Assembly (NCBI RefSeq): GCF_012926615.1
Contig: NZ_JABBNU010000008.1
Coordinates: forward strand, 124,001 to 188,000
Direction of reading: 5' to 3'
DNA from: Marinigracilibium pacificum
Lineage (GTDB): Bacteria; Bacteroidota; Bacteroidia; Cytophagales; Cyclobacteriaceae
Length of the DNA stretch: 64,000 bases
The first letter of the stretch is position 1. Each line of letters starts with the position of its first letter. Below, in pieces: positions 1 to 8,710 of the stretch. A program made the position numbers and the translations under genes. The notes under the pieces are model-generated. The model ran no database searches. It worked only from the letters and a program-made list of their open reading frames with translations, and was not told where the DNA came from.

Positions 1-213
1 CTCGGTAAAATCAGCTTCCATTTGCTCAAGAGCTTTCTTGATCAATGTATTTTTGACTACCTTATATTCAACACCTTCTTTAAAGCATAACCTTCTAAAG
101 TCATTGATCTGTCCAACCGTTAGCCCACTAGCATCAGCGATGTAGAAGAACGGGTTATTGTTGAACTTCTCAACCAGACTTTCTATTACTTGTGCTTTTT
201 CTTCTCTAGTCAT
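1..213 (-). CDS. rplJ: 50S ribosomal protein L10 (partial, N-terminal 71 codons)
   Basis: The reverse complement of the first 213 bases reads as one open frame that begins MTREEKAQVIESLVEKF and continues through FYIADASGLTVGQIN and KVVKNTLIKKALEQ, which is the N-terminal pattern of ribosomal protein L10. L10 anchors L7/L12 dimers on the 50S stalk. The ATG lies only two bases after the rplA stop, so it belongs to the same operon (secE-nusG-rplK-rplA-rplJ), as is usual in bacteria. The C-terminal part lies outside the window. Confidence 0.95.
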   Translation of the reverse strand, partial: MTREEKAQVIESLVEKFNNNPFFYIADASGLTVGQINDFRRLCFKEGVEYKVVKNTLIKKALEQMEADFTE

Positions 214-215
214 GG

Positions 216-914
216 TTATAATCCTGCTATAGAGTTTTTATCAATTTTGATACCTGGACTCATGGTACTAGAGATAGAAATCCCTTTGAAGTAAGTACCC
301 TTCGCTGACGCAGGTTTCAACTTTGCGATTGTCTGAATCAATTCAATAGCATTTTCTTGAATTTTATCATTATCAAATGATATACGTCCAATAGATGCGT
401 GAACGATTCCGAATTTATCAACTTTAAAGTCGATTTTACCCGCTTTAACTTCCTGAACAGCTTTTCCTACATCAAGAGTCACCGTACCCGCTTTCGGGTT
501 AGGCATTAGACCACGAGGACCTAACACACGACCTAAACGACCTATTTTAGGCATTACAGTCGGCATTGTTATGATCACGTCGATATCAGTCCAACCACCT
601 TCGATTTTCTTAATGTAATCGTCAAGTCCTACATAATCAGCACCTGCTTCCTTCGCCTCTTCTTCTTTATCAGGAGTACACAACACCAACACGCGTACGT
701 CACGACCCACACCATGAGGAAGGGCCACAACACCACGAACCATTTGATCGGCTTTACGTGGGTCAACTCCTAAACGAATATCGAGATCAACAGAAGCATC
801 GAATGAAGCATAATTCACTTCTTTTACTAGCGCTGCAGCTTCACCAAGGGTGTAAGCTTTCTCAGGATCTAACTTAGAAAATGCTTCTTTTTGTTTTTTT
901 GTTAATCTTGCCAT
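216..914 (-). CDS. rplA: 50S ribosomal protein L1
   Basis: The protein has 232 residues, the normal length for L1, and carries the L1 signature [14 protein letters not shown] near residues 132-145. L1 binds 23S rRNA at the mobile stalk near the E site. In other bacteria it also represses its own operon by binding the mRNA leader; whether that happens here cannot be read from the sequence. It is the fourth protein gene of the secE-nusG-rplK-rplA-rplJ series, 15 bp after rplK and 2 bp before rplJ. Start ATG is followed by [12 protein letters not shown], typical of the family. Confidence 0.98.
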   Translation of the reverse strand: MARLTKKQKEAFSKLDPEKAYTLGEAAALVKEVNYASFDASVDLDIRLGVDPRKADQMVRGVVALPHGVGRDVRVLVLCTPDKEEEAKEAGADYVGLDDYIKKIEGGWTDIDVIITMPTVMPKIGRLGRVLGPRGLMPNPKAGTVTLDVGKAVQEVKAGKIDFKVDKFGIVHASIGRISFDNDKIQENAIELIQTIAKLKPASAKGTYFKGISISSTMSPGIKIDKNSIAGL

Positions 915-929
915 GTTACCTTAAGATTA

Positions 930-1370
930 TTATGCCCAAGGAGCTTTTCCCTGAACCTTTATTCCCATACTTCTTGCGGTACCTGCAATCATGCGCATTG
1001 CTGATTCAACTGTAAATGCATTTAAATCCTGCATTTTAGTTTCAGCAATCTCTTTCACTTGATCCCAAGATACAGACCCTACTTTAGCTCGGTTAGGTTC
1101 AGCTGAACCCTTCTTCACCTTTGCAGCTTCCATTAACAAGATCGCAGCAGGAGGAGTTTTAATGACAAAGTCGAAAGACTTGTCAGTATAAATAGTTACT
1201 ACCACTGGTAGAACCATTCCCTGCTTCTCTTGCGTACGAGCGTTAAACTGCTTGCAGAAGTCCATTATGTTGAGACCCTTAGCACCAAGAGCCGGACCGA
1301 TGGGTGGAGATGGATTGGCTTGTCCACCCTTTACTTGTAACTTCAGGTAACCACTAATCTCCTTTGCCAT
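930..1370 (-). CDS. rplK: 50S ribosomal protein L11
   Basis: The 146-residue product begins [22 protein letters not shown] and continues [22 protein letters not shown], the conserved N-terminal domain of L11. The C-terminal RNA-binding domain (from about residue 75) ends with [13 protein letters not shown]11 binds the GTPase-associated centre of 23S rRNA. The ATG starts two bases after the nusG stop, so translation is probably coupled to nusG. Confidence 0.98.
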   Translation of the reverse strand: MAKEISGYLKLQVKGGQANPSPPIGPALGAKGLNIMDFCKQFNARTQEKQGMVLPVVVTIYTDKSFDFVIKTPPAAILLMEAAKVKKGSAEPNRAKVGSVSWDQVKEIAETKMQDLNAFTVESAMRMIAGTARSMGIKVQGKAPWA

Positions 1371-1372
1371 TA

Positions 1373-1930
1373 CTATTCTACTTTTTCAACCTGCATATAG
1401 TTTAATTCCACTGGAGTATTTCGACCAAAGATTTTAACGATTACGTTAAGCTTCTTACGATCTTCAAATACCTCCTCTACGTGGCCGGTAAATCCGCTGA
1501 ATGGACCATCCATTACTTTCACAGATTCACCTACAATATATGGTGTATCTAGTTTTTCTTCGAACTCTTCCGTCTCATCAACTTTACCTAAGATTCTGTT
1601 GACTTCAGATTGACGAAGGGGAACTGGATTTTTGGAAGCATTTCCCCCTCCTGCTCCGAGAAAACCAATAACACCTGGAATGCTGGTCACGGTGTGCATA
1701 ACTTCTCCATGAGAAAGGTTTGCCTGGATCAGCACATAGCCCGGAAAGAACGAACGCTCTCTAATACGCTTTTTTCCATTGCGCATTTCATAAACTTTTT
1801 CTGAAGGAATCAGGATCTGTGGAACCTCACCTTCGAGTTTTTGTCGAGCGATCTCGTTTTCAAGGTAATTTTTTACCTTTTTTTCCTGACCACTTACAGC
1901 TCTCAGTACATACCATTTATGCTCACTCAT
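1373..1930 (-). CDS. nusG: Transcription termination/antitermination factor NusG
   Basis: The protein has 185 residues. The NGN domain (about residues 4-110) contains [14 protein letters not shown] and [10 protein letters not shown], and a KOW motif follows ([18 protein letters not shown], about residues 137-155). NusG binds RNA polymerase, modulates pausing and links it to the ribosome or Rho. It sits between secE (20 bp upstream) and rplK (2 bp downstream), the standard bacterial order. Confidence 0.97.
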   Translation of the reverse strand: MSEHKWYVLRAVSGQEKKVKNYLENEIARQKLEGEVPQILIPSEKVYEMRNGKKRIRERSFFPGYVLIQANLSHGEVMHTVTSIPGVIGFLGAGGGNASKNPVPLRQSEVNRILGKVDETEEFEEKLDTPYIVGESVKVMDGPFSGFTGHVEEVFEDRKKLNVIVKIFGRNTPVELNYMQVEKVE

Positions 1931-1950
1931 AACCTCGGCGTAACAGTCAA

Positions 1951-2145
1951 TTATTTAATATTGTTATAATAAAAATCGGTTAGGTTTTGGAAACCTGAAT
2001 CTATCAGTCCAATAACCAACGCAAAAATCAAAGAGGCGATCAAAACCAATACAGCATTGTTTTGTAACTCTCTGTATCCTGGCCAACTTACTTTTGTAGT
2101 CATCTCTATGTACGACTCTTTGATATATGACACTAACTTATTCAT
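1951..2145 (-). CDS. secE: Preprotein translocase subunit SecE
   Basis: This is a 64-residue single-span membrane protein. It begins MNKLVSYIKESYIEM, has the amphipathic stretch TTKVSWPGYRELQNNA typical of SecE, and one transmembrane helix (VLVLIASLIFALVIGLIDSG). SecE clamps the two halves of SecY. A longer reading frame extends upstream, but it would run into the tRNA-Trp gene, so I chose the ATG at 2145, which lies 19 bases downstream of the encoded CCA end of that tRNA. Confidence 0.93.
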   Translation of the reverse strand: MNKLVSYIKESYIEMTTKVSWPGYRELQNNAVLVLIASLIFALVIGLIDSGFQNLTDFYYNNIK

Positions 2146-2164
2146 GAATAATAAATTAATAATT

Positions 2165-2240
2165 TGGCACGGGTGGAGAGACTCGAACTCCCAGCCAATG
2201 GTTTTGGAGACCACTACTCTACCAATTGAGCTACACCCGT
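2165..2240 (-). tRNA. tRNA-Trp (CCA anticodon), 3' CCA encoded
   Basis: Read on the minus strand, this folds into a complete cloverleaf. The acceptor pair is ACGGGTG with CACCCGT, the T arm contains GGTTCGAG-like GAGTTCGAGTCTC, and the anticodon loop is CTCCAAA, giving anticodon CCA for tryptophan. The terminal CCA is encoded (2165-2167), unlike the three tRNAs upstream of tuf. It is the first gene of the secE operon transcript. Confidence 0.96.
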
Positions 2241-2267
2241 GTGTATAACACCCCGAAAAACGGAATG

Positions 2268-2298
2268 CAAAGATAGATAAATAATTTTGATAAACAAA
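2268..2298 (-). promoter_or_regulatory. Bacteroidota-type promoter of the tRNA-Trp-secE-nusG-rplKAJ operon
   Basis: On the minus strand the -33 box TTTG (2298-2295) and the -7 box TATCTTTG (2275-2268) are separated by exactly 19 bases, matching the TTTG-N19-TAnnTTTG consensus known for Bacteroidota. The predicted start lies a few bases downstream of 2268, just before the tRNA-Trp 5' end at 2240. The -33 box overlaps the distal arm of the tuf terminator hairpin. Confidence 0.75.
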
Positions 2299-2329
2299 AC
2301 GCGTTCCCGAAAAATCAGAAACGCGTTTT
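2290..2329 (-). terminator. Intrinsic terminator after tuf
   Basis: The arms AAAACGCGTT (2296-2305) and AACGCGTTTT (2320-2329) are exact reverse complements with a 14-base loop. On the minus strand the hairpin is followed by a short T-rich tail. It lies 17 bases after the tuf stop. Confidence 0.75.
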
Positions 2330-2345
2330 ATATTTTATATCAATA

Positions 2346-3536
<1,191 letters not shown>

Positions 3537-3582
3537 TTTCTTATAATCCTCGGTTTTGTTATAAATTCATTTACTTAATTGA

Positions 3583-3613
3583 CAAAAACACCTTAAAATG
3601 TACTTTTAAGGTG
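3583..3613 (-). terminator. Terminator-like or processing hairpin between tRNA-Thr and tuf
   Basis: CACCTTAAAA (3589-3598) and TTTTAAGGTG (3604-3613) form a perfect 10-bp stem with a 5-base loop. On the minus strand the stem is followed by TTTTTG, like an intrinsic terminator. It lies about 50 bases upstream of the tuf start, so it may end the tRNA transcript, attenuate read-through into tuf, or mark an RNase cleavage point. Confidence 0.5.
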
Positions 3614-3663
3614 GTTAAGATTTTTATGATTTCCGGATAAACCGGCAATATTATATCTAGCTG

Positions 3664-3735
3664 AGCCAATGACGGGAATTGAACCCGTGACCTCTTCCTT
3701 ACCAAGGAAGCGCTCTACCCCTGAGCTACATCGGC
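3664..3735 (-). tRNA. tRNA-Thr (GGT anticodon)
   Basis: The minus strand gives a cloverleaf with acceptor GCCGATG/CATTGGC (one G-U pair), the TTCAA T loop, and anticodon loop TTGGTAA between CTTCC and GGAAG, so the anticodon is GGT. The 3' CCA is not encoded. Confidence 0.95.
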
Positions 3736-3755
3736 TTTAACCGACAATAAAATTG

Positions 3756-3828
3756 AGCGGGCGACGAGGCTCGAACCCGCGACCTACAGCTTGGAAGGCT
3801 GTCGCTCTACCAACTGAGCTACGCCCGC
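3756..3828 (-). tRNA. tRNA-Gly (TCC anticodon)
   Basis: The minus strand gives a cloverleaf with acceptor GCGGGCG/CGCCCGC, T loop TTCGAGC, and anticodon loop CTTCCAA between ACAGC and GCTGT, so the anticodon is TCC. The 3' CCA is not encoded. It lies 20 bases upstream of tRNA-Thr in the same transcript. Confidence 0.95.
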
Positions 3829-3896
3829 TTAATCTCTTAACCTAATTAAAGATAGCATGAATTACTCGCTTTAAGTAAGTTTCTCAAGAGTTTTTG

Positions 3897-3979
3897 TGGG
3901 GGAAACAGGATTCGAACCTGTGAAGTCATAAGACAACGGATTTACAGTCCGTCCCAGTTGGCCGCTTTGGTATTCCCCC
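3897..3979 (-). tRNA. tRNA-Tyr (GTA anticodon)
   Basis: The minus strand gives an 83-nt class II tRNA with acceptor GGGGGAA/TTCCCCC, a long variable arm, and anticodon loop CTGTAAA between ACGGA and TCCGT, so the anticodon is GTA. The 3' CCA is not encoded. It is the first gene of the tRNA-tuf transcript. Confidence 0.95.
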
Positions 3980-4055
3980 AATTATCGGTTTCAGTTATTC
4001 AAATCAACCTACCTAAAACCCGACATTTTGTGTCTCCGTTTTGTTTTAGGTGGTG

Positions 4056-4086
4056 CAAAAATATATATCATTTTCTATCTTTCAAA
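4056..4086 (-). promoter_or_regulatory. Bacteroidota-type promoter of the tRNA-Tyr-Gly-Thr(-tuf) cluster
   Basis: The minus strand reads TTTG (4086-4083), 19 bases, then TATTTTTG (4063-4056), an exact fit to TTTG-N19-TAnnTTTG. The tRNA-Tyr 5' end is about 75 bases downstream, leaving room for a short processed leader. Confidence 0.75.
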
Positions 4087-4128
4087 CATTCGAGTAGAAA
4101 ATTTATAAAAAAAGATTCGGCTATTTTT

Positions 4129-6693
4129 TTATTCTTCCGAAGAGACAGTCACAGCTTCCAGATTTTCAATGACTTCCGGATATTTTTCCTCCAATAATTT
4201 TTTTTCAATCTTTTCTTTTACTCCCGGATAATCTTCGAGCATCATCAACAATAAATATATCGTCGTTCTATTATTTACACTCTTCTCTTTTTCAAGCAAT
4301 GAAAACAAAAACTCAGACTTTGATTCAAGATCTACACTTTCACTTGCTCTGGGAAGAAACATCATGTACAATTGAAGTGCATAAAATCTTTCATCCCTTC
4401 TCAAATTAATTATCTTTTCTTCAAGCCAGGATATTTTTTCAAAATAACCACTATCAAGATAGTATAATGCCAAAGGTATCACCGTTTCGATCTGATTGTA
4501 TGATTCATACTTTTGTAGCTTTTCATATTTTCCTTCAATATCACTCATGCTCAACGCCTCTATTGAGGCGCCTTTCACACTAAATGAATTGCTCTCAAGT
4601 CCTTTTTCAATCACTGATTTGTATGAGTCAGGGTCCCAACTACCTATTGTCGCTATCGCGTCGGCCCTTACAATATAATTTGAATCTGATGCAGCCATCG
4701 AGGCTACTTTTGCGATCACTTCTTCTGGGACATCCCCTTCTGTTGTGGCCCATATATTTAAACTATACTGTCTAAATGCCCAGAAATTATCCGATAAAAC
4801 TTCAAGGAATAGATCTGAAACTTCAGGGATATTTAAAGAATCTGAAAGCTGTTCAAGTGCTTCAAATTTTGACTTATAAGAAACGCCATATTTATATTGA
4901 TTAATCCAGTCTTTTAATGGTTTTTCATATGCAATTTCAACTAAAAGCTCATGTTCGGGGTCAAATATGACCGTTTCAGGAGCAGAAGTCATAGGGATTT
5001 CCAATATCTGATACGGTTTATCAATTGTCACTGTATATCTTGAACCCTGCCCTTTATCAAACACATCAATTGTTGCTGGTAGCACAAATACCGGAATATC
5101 TTCGGATTGAACCTGAAAAACTTCAATATATAACGTGTCATTTTGGTGTAGGTATGAAAAAGTTAGTTCCGGATGCCCTTCACTATAGAACCATTGATTA
5201 AAAAACCAACTCAAATCTTGCCCACTTGCAGCTTCCATTGAAAGCCTGAAATTTGCAGCTTCAACAGATTTTCCTTTGTAATCATCAATATAATTTTGTA
5301 TCCCTTTAAAGAATACATCATCGCCAAGATAAGCTCTCAGCATGTGAAGAATACGCCCTCCCTTATTATAACTATGCGCATCAAATACATCATCAGGAGA
5401 ATAAAAGTTATGGTTTATCAACGCATGAGTCTCCTCTAGAGCCTCTTCAAAGTAACCTTCTTCTTCTTCGTAAGCTATCAGTCCAGCCTCCATTTCTCCA
5501 TATTTGTGCTCTGCCCACAGATATTCAGAATAATTAGCAAAAGACTCATTCATGGCAATATTGGCCCATGATTCTGCTGTCAAAAGATCTCCAAACCATT
5601 GATGTGCCAGCTCGTGCATCACAATACCTTCATACTCTTCATCTAATGATTCGTTTTCAGTTAATTGAACTTCCTCCATAAATACAGAAGCAGTAGTATT
5701 TTCCATTGCACCCGTGACAAAATCGCGAACAGCAATCTGGGCATACTTTGGCCAAGGGAAAGGTTCATCGAGAAGGCTGTCCAGAAAATCAATCATCTCT
5801 GGGGTATTCTTAAATATATCAGAAGCACGATTCTTATATTTTTCCTCTACAAAATATTGTAAAGAAAGGTCGTTATTCATGGCTTCAACTTTAGCAAACT
5901 TCCCAGCTGCTATCATTGTGAGATAAGCCGCATGAGCTTGTTCCAAACGCCAAGTATCTGTTTTAATGCTATCTTCTCCTACTACACTGCTGATTAATAA
6001 TCCATTACTTAAAGTCTCAAAATCTGATGGTACTGAAATGCTTATTTCTTGTTTAAATCTTTCATTCGGAGCGTCTATTAAAGGGAACCAACGACTATTA
6101 TTTTCAGGCTCTCCCTGAGTCCAAAGTTGTATGACCTTCCCGGAATCATCCTTTACAAAATACAATCCTCTCGAATCATAATATGAAGTCGCATTATCTA
6201 AAGGACTGTTATTGGGGTCTGCTATATAATCAATTTCAATTGTGACAATCTCTCCTGGCTGATAAAACCTGTCAAGATGAATTTTCAATTGAAAGGAGTC
6301 GTAATCATAAGCAACCGGAGTATTTTGATTTCTACCCGGCATAGTGACTTTTTTTATCTCAAAACCCTTTCCGTCAAGGATAACCTCATTTAAAGGATAG
6401 CTGTAAGGAGATCCAGTTATTGTTGCTTTTCCAAAGACCTTTTCATTATCAAAATCAAAAGAAACATTCAAATCAAGATGAATGATGTCAAACTCTAAAG
6501 GTCTGGCAGTTTGATACGGTACTGGCTTAGGGGTAAGGGCTGCCTGTTCTTCAATAAGAAGAGAATCTGTATCTCCCTCAACATCAGAAACTTGAGGCGT
6601 TGAGTTTGAGCATGAAAAAATTGCAAGTATAACAACCGCATAAAAACCGGTTAAAAATATCTTTTTACACATAACTGAAAGTTTAATACTCAA
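4129..6693 (-). CDS. M1 family metallopeptidase (aminopeptidase N-like), predicted lipoprotein
   Basis: This is an 854-residue zinc aminopeptidase. The exopeptidase motif GAMEN is at residues 328-332. The zinc site HELAH (360-364) is followed 18 residues later by E383 in NESFANYSEYLWAE, the HEXXH-X18-E arrangement of family M1. The C-terminal third (from about residue 620) looks like helical HEAT-type repeats. The N-terminus has a hydrophobic stretch ending AIFSCSN, a lipoprotein signal with lipidation at the Cys, so the enzyme should be anchored in the envelope and trim peptides outside the cytoplasm. An internal ATG eight codons in (MCKKIFLTG) is an equally good start. It stands alone and is divergent from the biotin carrier gene. 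Confidence 0.93.
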   Translation of the reverse strand: MSIKLSVMCKKIFLTGFYAVVILAIFSCSNSTPQVSDVEGDTDSLLIEEQAALTPKPVPYQTARPLEFDIIHLDLNVSFDFDNEKVFGKATITGSPYSYPLNEVILDGKGFEIKKVTMPGRNQNTPVAYDYDSFQLKIHLDRFYQPGEIVTIEIDYIADPNNSPLDNATSYYDSRGLYFVKDDSGKVIQLWTQGEPENNSRWFPLIDAPNERFKQEISISVPSDFETLSNGLLISSVVGEDSIKTDTWRLEQAHAAYLTMIAAGKFAKVEAMNNDLSLQYFVEEKYKNRASDIFKNTPEMIDFLDSLLDEPFPWPKYAQIAVRDFVTGAMENTTASVFMEEVQLTENESLDEEYEGIVMHELAHQWFGDLLTAESWANIAMNESFANYSEYLWAEHKYGEMEAGLIAYEEEEGYFEEALEETHALINHNFYSPDDVFDAHSYNKGGRILHMLRAYLGDDVFFKGIQNYIDDYKGKSVEAANFRLSMEAASGQDLSWFFNQWFYSEGHPELTFSYLHQNDTLYIEVFQVQSEDIPVFVLPATIDVFDKGQGSRYTVTIDKPYQILEIPMTSAPETVIFDPEHELLVEIAYEKPLKDWINQYKYGVSYKSKFEALEQLSDSLNIPEVSDLFLEVLSDNFWAFRQYSLNIWATTEGDVPEEVIAKVASMAASDSNYIVRADAIATIGSWDPDSYKSVIEKGLESNSFSVKGASIEALSMSDIEGKYEKLQKYESYNQIETVIPLALYYLDSGYFEKISWLEEKIINLRRDERFYALQLYMMFLPRASESVDLESKSEFLFSLLEKEKSVNNRTTIYLLLMMLEDYPGVKEKIEKKLLEEKYPEVIENLEAVTVSSEE

Positions 6694-6817
6694 AGATTAC
6701 AAAAAAAATGCGTATTTATTATTTTGGGTCCTCCAATTTTGGAGATGAACCATTAATTTGCTCACTTCATGCTTGTAAAAAAGACAGAATAACTGTAATT
6801 ATGCATGAAAAAGCATT

Positions 6818-7333
6818 ATGTACCAGGCACACCTTATTAACGAAGAAGAATCTAATTCAGATAAGTCAACCTCTGTTAATTTTGAAGATGGCAATATCAT
6901 CGTTGATGATGAAATTCTAAACTGGGACATAAGTCATATCGATGATTCTCATTTTCATGTGATTAAAGATGGAATAGGCTATAAGCTTGAGCATGTCTCT
7001 ACAAATCACGAAGAAAAAATTGTTACCCTAAAAATTAATGGAAAAGTTTGCCAGATAAAGGTTAAAGACAAGATGGACATACTTCTTGAAAAAATGGGTA
7101 TGTCAGATCTAGCCGGAAGTCAGGTAACAGATATAAAAGCTCCAATGCCTGGTATGATACTTGAAATAAAAGTTGAGGTAGGCCAAACCATCAAAAAGGG
7201 AGATCCTGTAATGGTGTTGGAAGCAATGAAAATGGAAAATGTATTAAAATCGCCAGGAGATGGAGAGATAACAAGTATCGAAGTTAAAACTGGTCAGTCT
7301 GTCGAAAAGAATCAATTATTAATCCGCTTTTAG
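6818..7333 (+). CDS. Biotin carboxyl carrier protein (biotin/lipoyl attachment domain)
   Basis: The product has 171 residues. Its C-terminal 70 residues form a biotinyl domain: IKAPMPGMILEIKVEVGQ, then the biotinylation motif EAMKMEN (135-141, Lys138 the acceptor), then a mirrored second half. The N-terminal 100 residues resemble the linker domain of Bacteroidota acyl-CoA carboxylase carrier subunits. It would carry CO2 between a biotin carboxylase and a carboxyltransferase, for example of propionyl-CoA carboxylase, which would feed the methylmalonyl-CoA mutase at 54.9 kb. No carboxylase subunit is adjacent. The start MYQAHLIN is the family-like choice. A CTCCAA-TT-TTGGAG inverted repeat lies upstream at 6731-6744. 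Confidence 0.88.
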   Translation: MYQAHLINEEESNSDKSTSVNFEDGNIIVDDEILNWDISHIDDSHFHVIKDGIGYKLEHVSTNHEEKIVTLKINGKVCQIKVKDKMDILLEKMGMSDLAGSQVTDIKAPMPGMILEIKVEVGQTIKKGDPVMVLEAMKMENVLKSPGDGEITSIEVKTGQSVEKNQLLIRF

Positions 7334-7392
7334 AGCGGATATTTTATATTAGGTAAATTAAAAATCAGTCAATACAACATCGCCGAAATTAT

Positions 7393-8097
7393 ATGAGATA
7401 CAAAAGGATACTTCTGAAGCTGAGTGGAGAAGCATTGATGGGGCAACAACAATACGGGATCGATTCTGCAAGATTACAGCAATATGCTGAAGAGATCAAA
7501 CGCGTTAAGGATATGGGCGTAGAGATAGCTATCGTTATTGGTGGAGGAAACATATACCGAGGAGTTCAGGCAGAAAAGTCAGGAATTGATCGTGTACAGG
7601 GTGACTACATGGGAATGTTAGCTACTGTAATCAATGCAATGGCCCTTCAGAGTATTCTGGAAAAAAACAATATGTATACTCGTTTGATGTCCGGATTTGA
7701 TATTGAGAAAGTATGTGAGCCTTTTATTAGAAGACGAGCAATCAGGCACCTTGAAAAAGGAAGAGTAGTTATTTTTGGTGCTGGAATTGGAAGCCCTTAT
7801 TTTACTACTGATTCAACAGCAAGTTTACGAGCAATTGAAATTGAAGCTGATGTAGTTTTAAAAGGAACACGTGTTGATGGAGTTTATACTGCTGATCCTG
7901 AAAAAGATCCTACTGCTGAAAAATATCATAACATCTCATTCAAAGAGGTTATTCAGAAGGGATTAAATGTTATGGACACAACAGCTTTTACTCTTTGTCA
8001 GGAAAACAATTTACCAATCAGAGTATTTGATATGAATGTTCCTGGTAATCTTTACAATTTGATTGCCGGTGAGGAAGTAGGTACATTAATAGAATAG
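7393..8097 (+). CDS. pyrH: UMP kinase
   Basis: The 234-residue product begins [17 protein letters not shown] and has [10 protein letters not shown] (about residues 47-56) and [16 protein letters not shown], all hallmarks of bacterial UMP kinase. It converts UMP to UDP. It lies 22 bases before frr, a linkage conserved in many bacteria. Confidence 0.98.
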   Translation: MRYKRILLKLSGEALMGQQQYGIDSARLQQYAEEIKRVKDMGVEIAIVIGGGNIYRGVQAEKSGIDRVQGDYMGMLATVINAMALQSILEKNNMYTRLMSGFDIEKVCEPFIRRRAIRHLEKGRVVIFGAGIGSPYFTTDSTASLRAIEIEADVVLKGTRVDGVYTADPEKDPTAEKYHNISFKEVIQKGLNVMDTTAFTLCQENNLPIRVFDMNVPGNLYNLIAGEEVGTLIE

Positions 8098-8119
8098 AAC
8101 AATTTAGTTATATTTGAAT

Positions 8120-8680
8120 ATGGAAGAAATAGATTTATATCTCGAAGAAGCCAAAGATCAAATGGAAAAAGCTATTCAGCATACACAATTAGAGCTGAAT
8201 AAAGTTAGAGCCGGAAAGGCGATGCCTTCAATGTTAGATGGTCTAAAAGTTGATTATTATGGTAATCCTACTCCATTAAACCAGGTAGGTTCAATTAACA
8301 CTCCTGATGCAAGAACCCTAGTTATCAAGCCATGGGAGAAAAATATCATTTCTGAAATAGAAAGAGCAATCATCAACAGTGACCTTGGTTTTAACCCACA
8401 AAATGATGGGGATATCATACGAATCAATATTCCTCCATTATCAGAAGAACGCCGTGCACAACTACTGAAGCATTGTAAGCAATTAGCTGAACAAGGTAAA
8501 GTAAGTGTTAGAAATGCAAGGAAAGATGCAAATGACGGACTTAAGAAGCTTCAAAAAGATGGTACTTCAGAAGATTTAGTCAAAAATGCTGAAGATGAAG
8601 TACAAAAACTGACTGATCAGTATGTTGAGAAAGTTGATAAACTTTTAGAAGTAAAAGAAAAAGATATAATGACAATATAA
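8120..8680 (+). CDS. frr: Ribosome recycling factor
   Basis: The product has 186 residues. It contains KVRAGKAMPSMLDGLKVDYYG, the GSINTPDARTLVIKPW block and the helical RRAQLLKHCKQLAEQGKVSVRNARKDAND block of RRF. It splits post-termination ribosomes with EF-G. A TTG six bases earlier is in frame, but the ATG at 8120 (MEEIDLYLEEAKDQM) gives the usual length. Confidence 0.97.
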   Translation: MEEIDLYLEEAKDQMEKAIQHTQLELNKVRAGKAMPSMLDGLKVDYYGNPTPLNQVGSINTPDARTLVIKPWEKNIISEIERAIINSDLGFNPQNDGDIIRINIPPLSEERRAQLLKHCKQLAEQGKVSVRNARKDANDGLKKLQKDGTSEDLVKNAEDEVQKLTDQYVEKVDKLLEVKEKDIMTI

Positions 8681-8686
8681 AATAAA

Positions 8687-8710
8687 GGGAGCAAGTTGCT
8701 CCCTTTTTTT
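8687..8710 (+). terminator. Intrinsic terminator after frr
   Basis: GGGAGC (8687-8692), a 5-base loop and GCTCCC (8698-8703) are followed by seven T residues. The hairpin sits in the 28-bp gap between the convergent frr and DUF5686 genes and its opposite strand is also A/T-rich after the stem, so it may work both ways. Confidence 0.85.

Noticed and set aside
2146-2214. Upstream extension of the secE reading frame by 23 codons
   Set aside because: It runs through the tRNA-Trp gene and lacks SecE-like sequence; the ATG at 2145 gives the normal protein.
4083-4128. Possible small gene between tRNA-Tyr and the M1 peptidase
   Set aside because: Frames there overlap tRNA or the peptidase end; the gap is explained by the tRNA promoter.
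6708-6920. 70-codon frame starting before the biotin carrier gene
   Set aside because: It overlaps the carrier gene in another frame and reads as low-quality sequence with no recognisable motif.
8114-8119. TTG start for frr
   Set aside because: The ATG two codons later gives the standard N-terminus and length.
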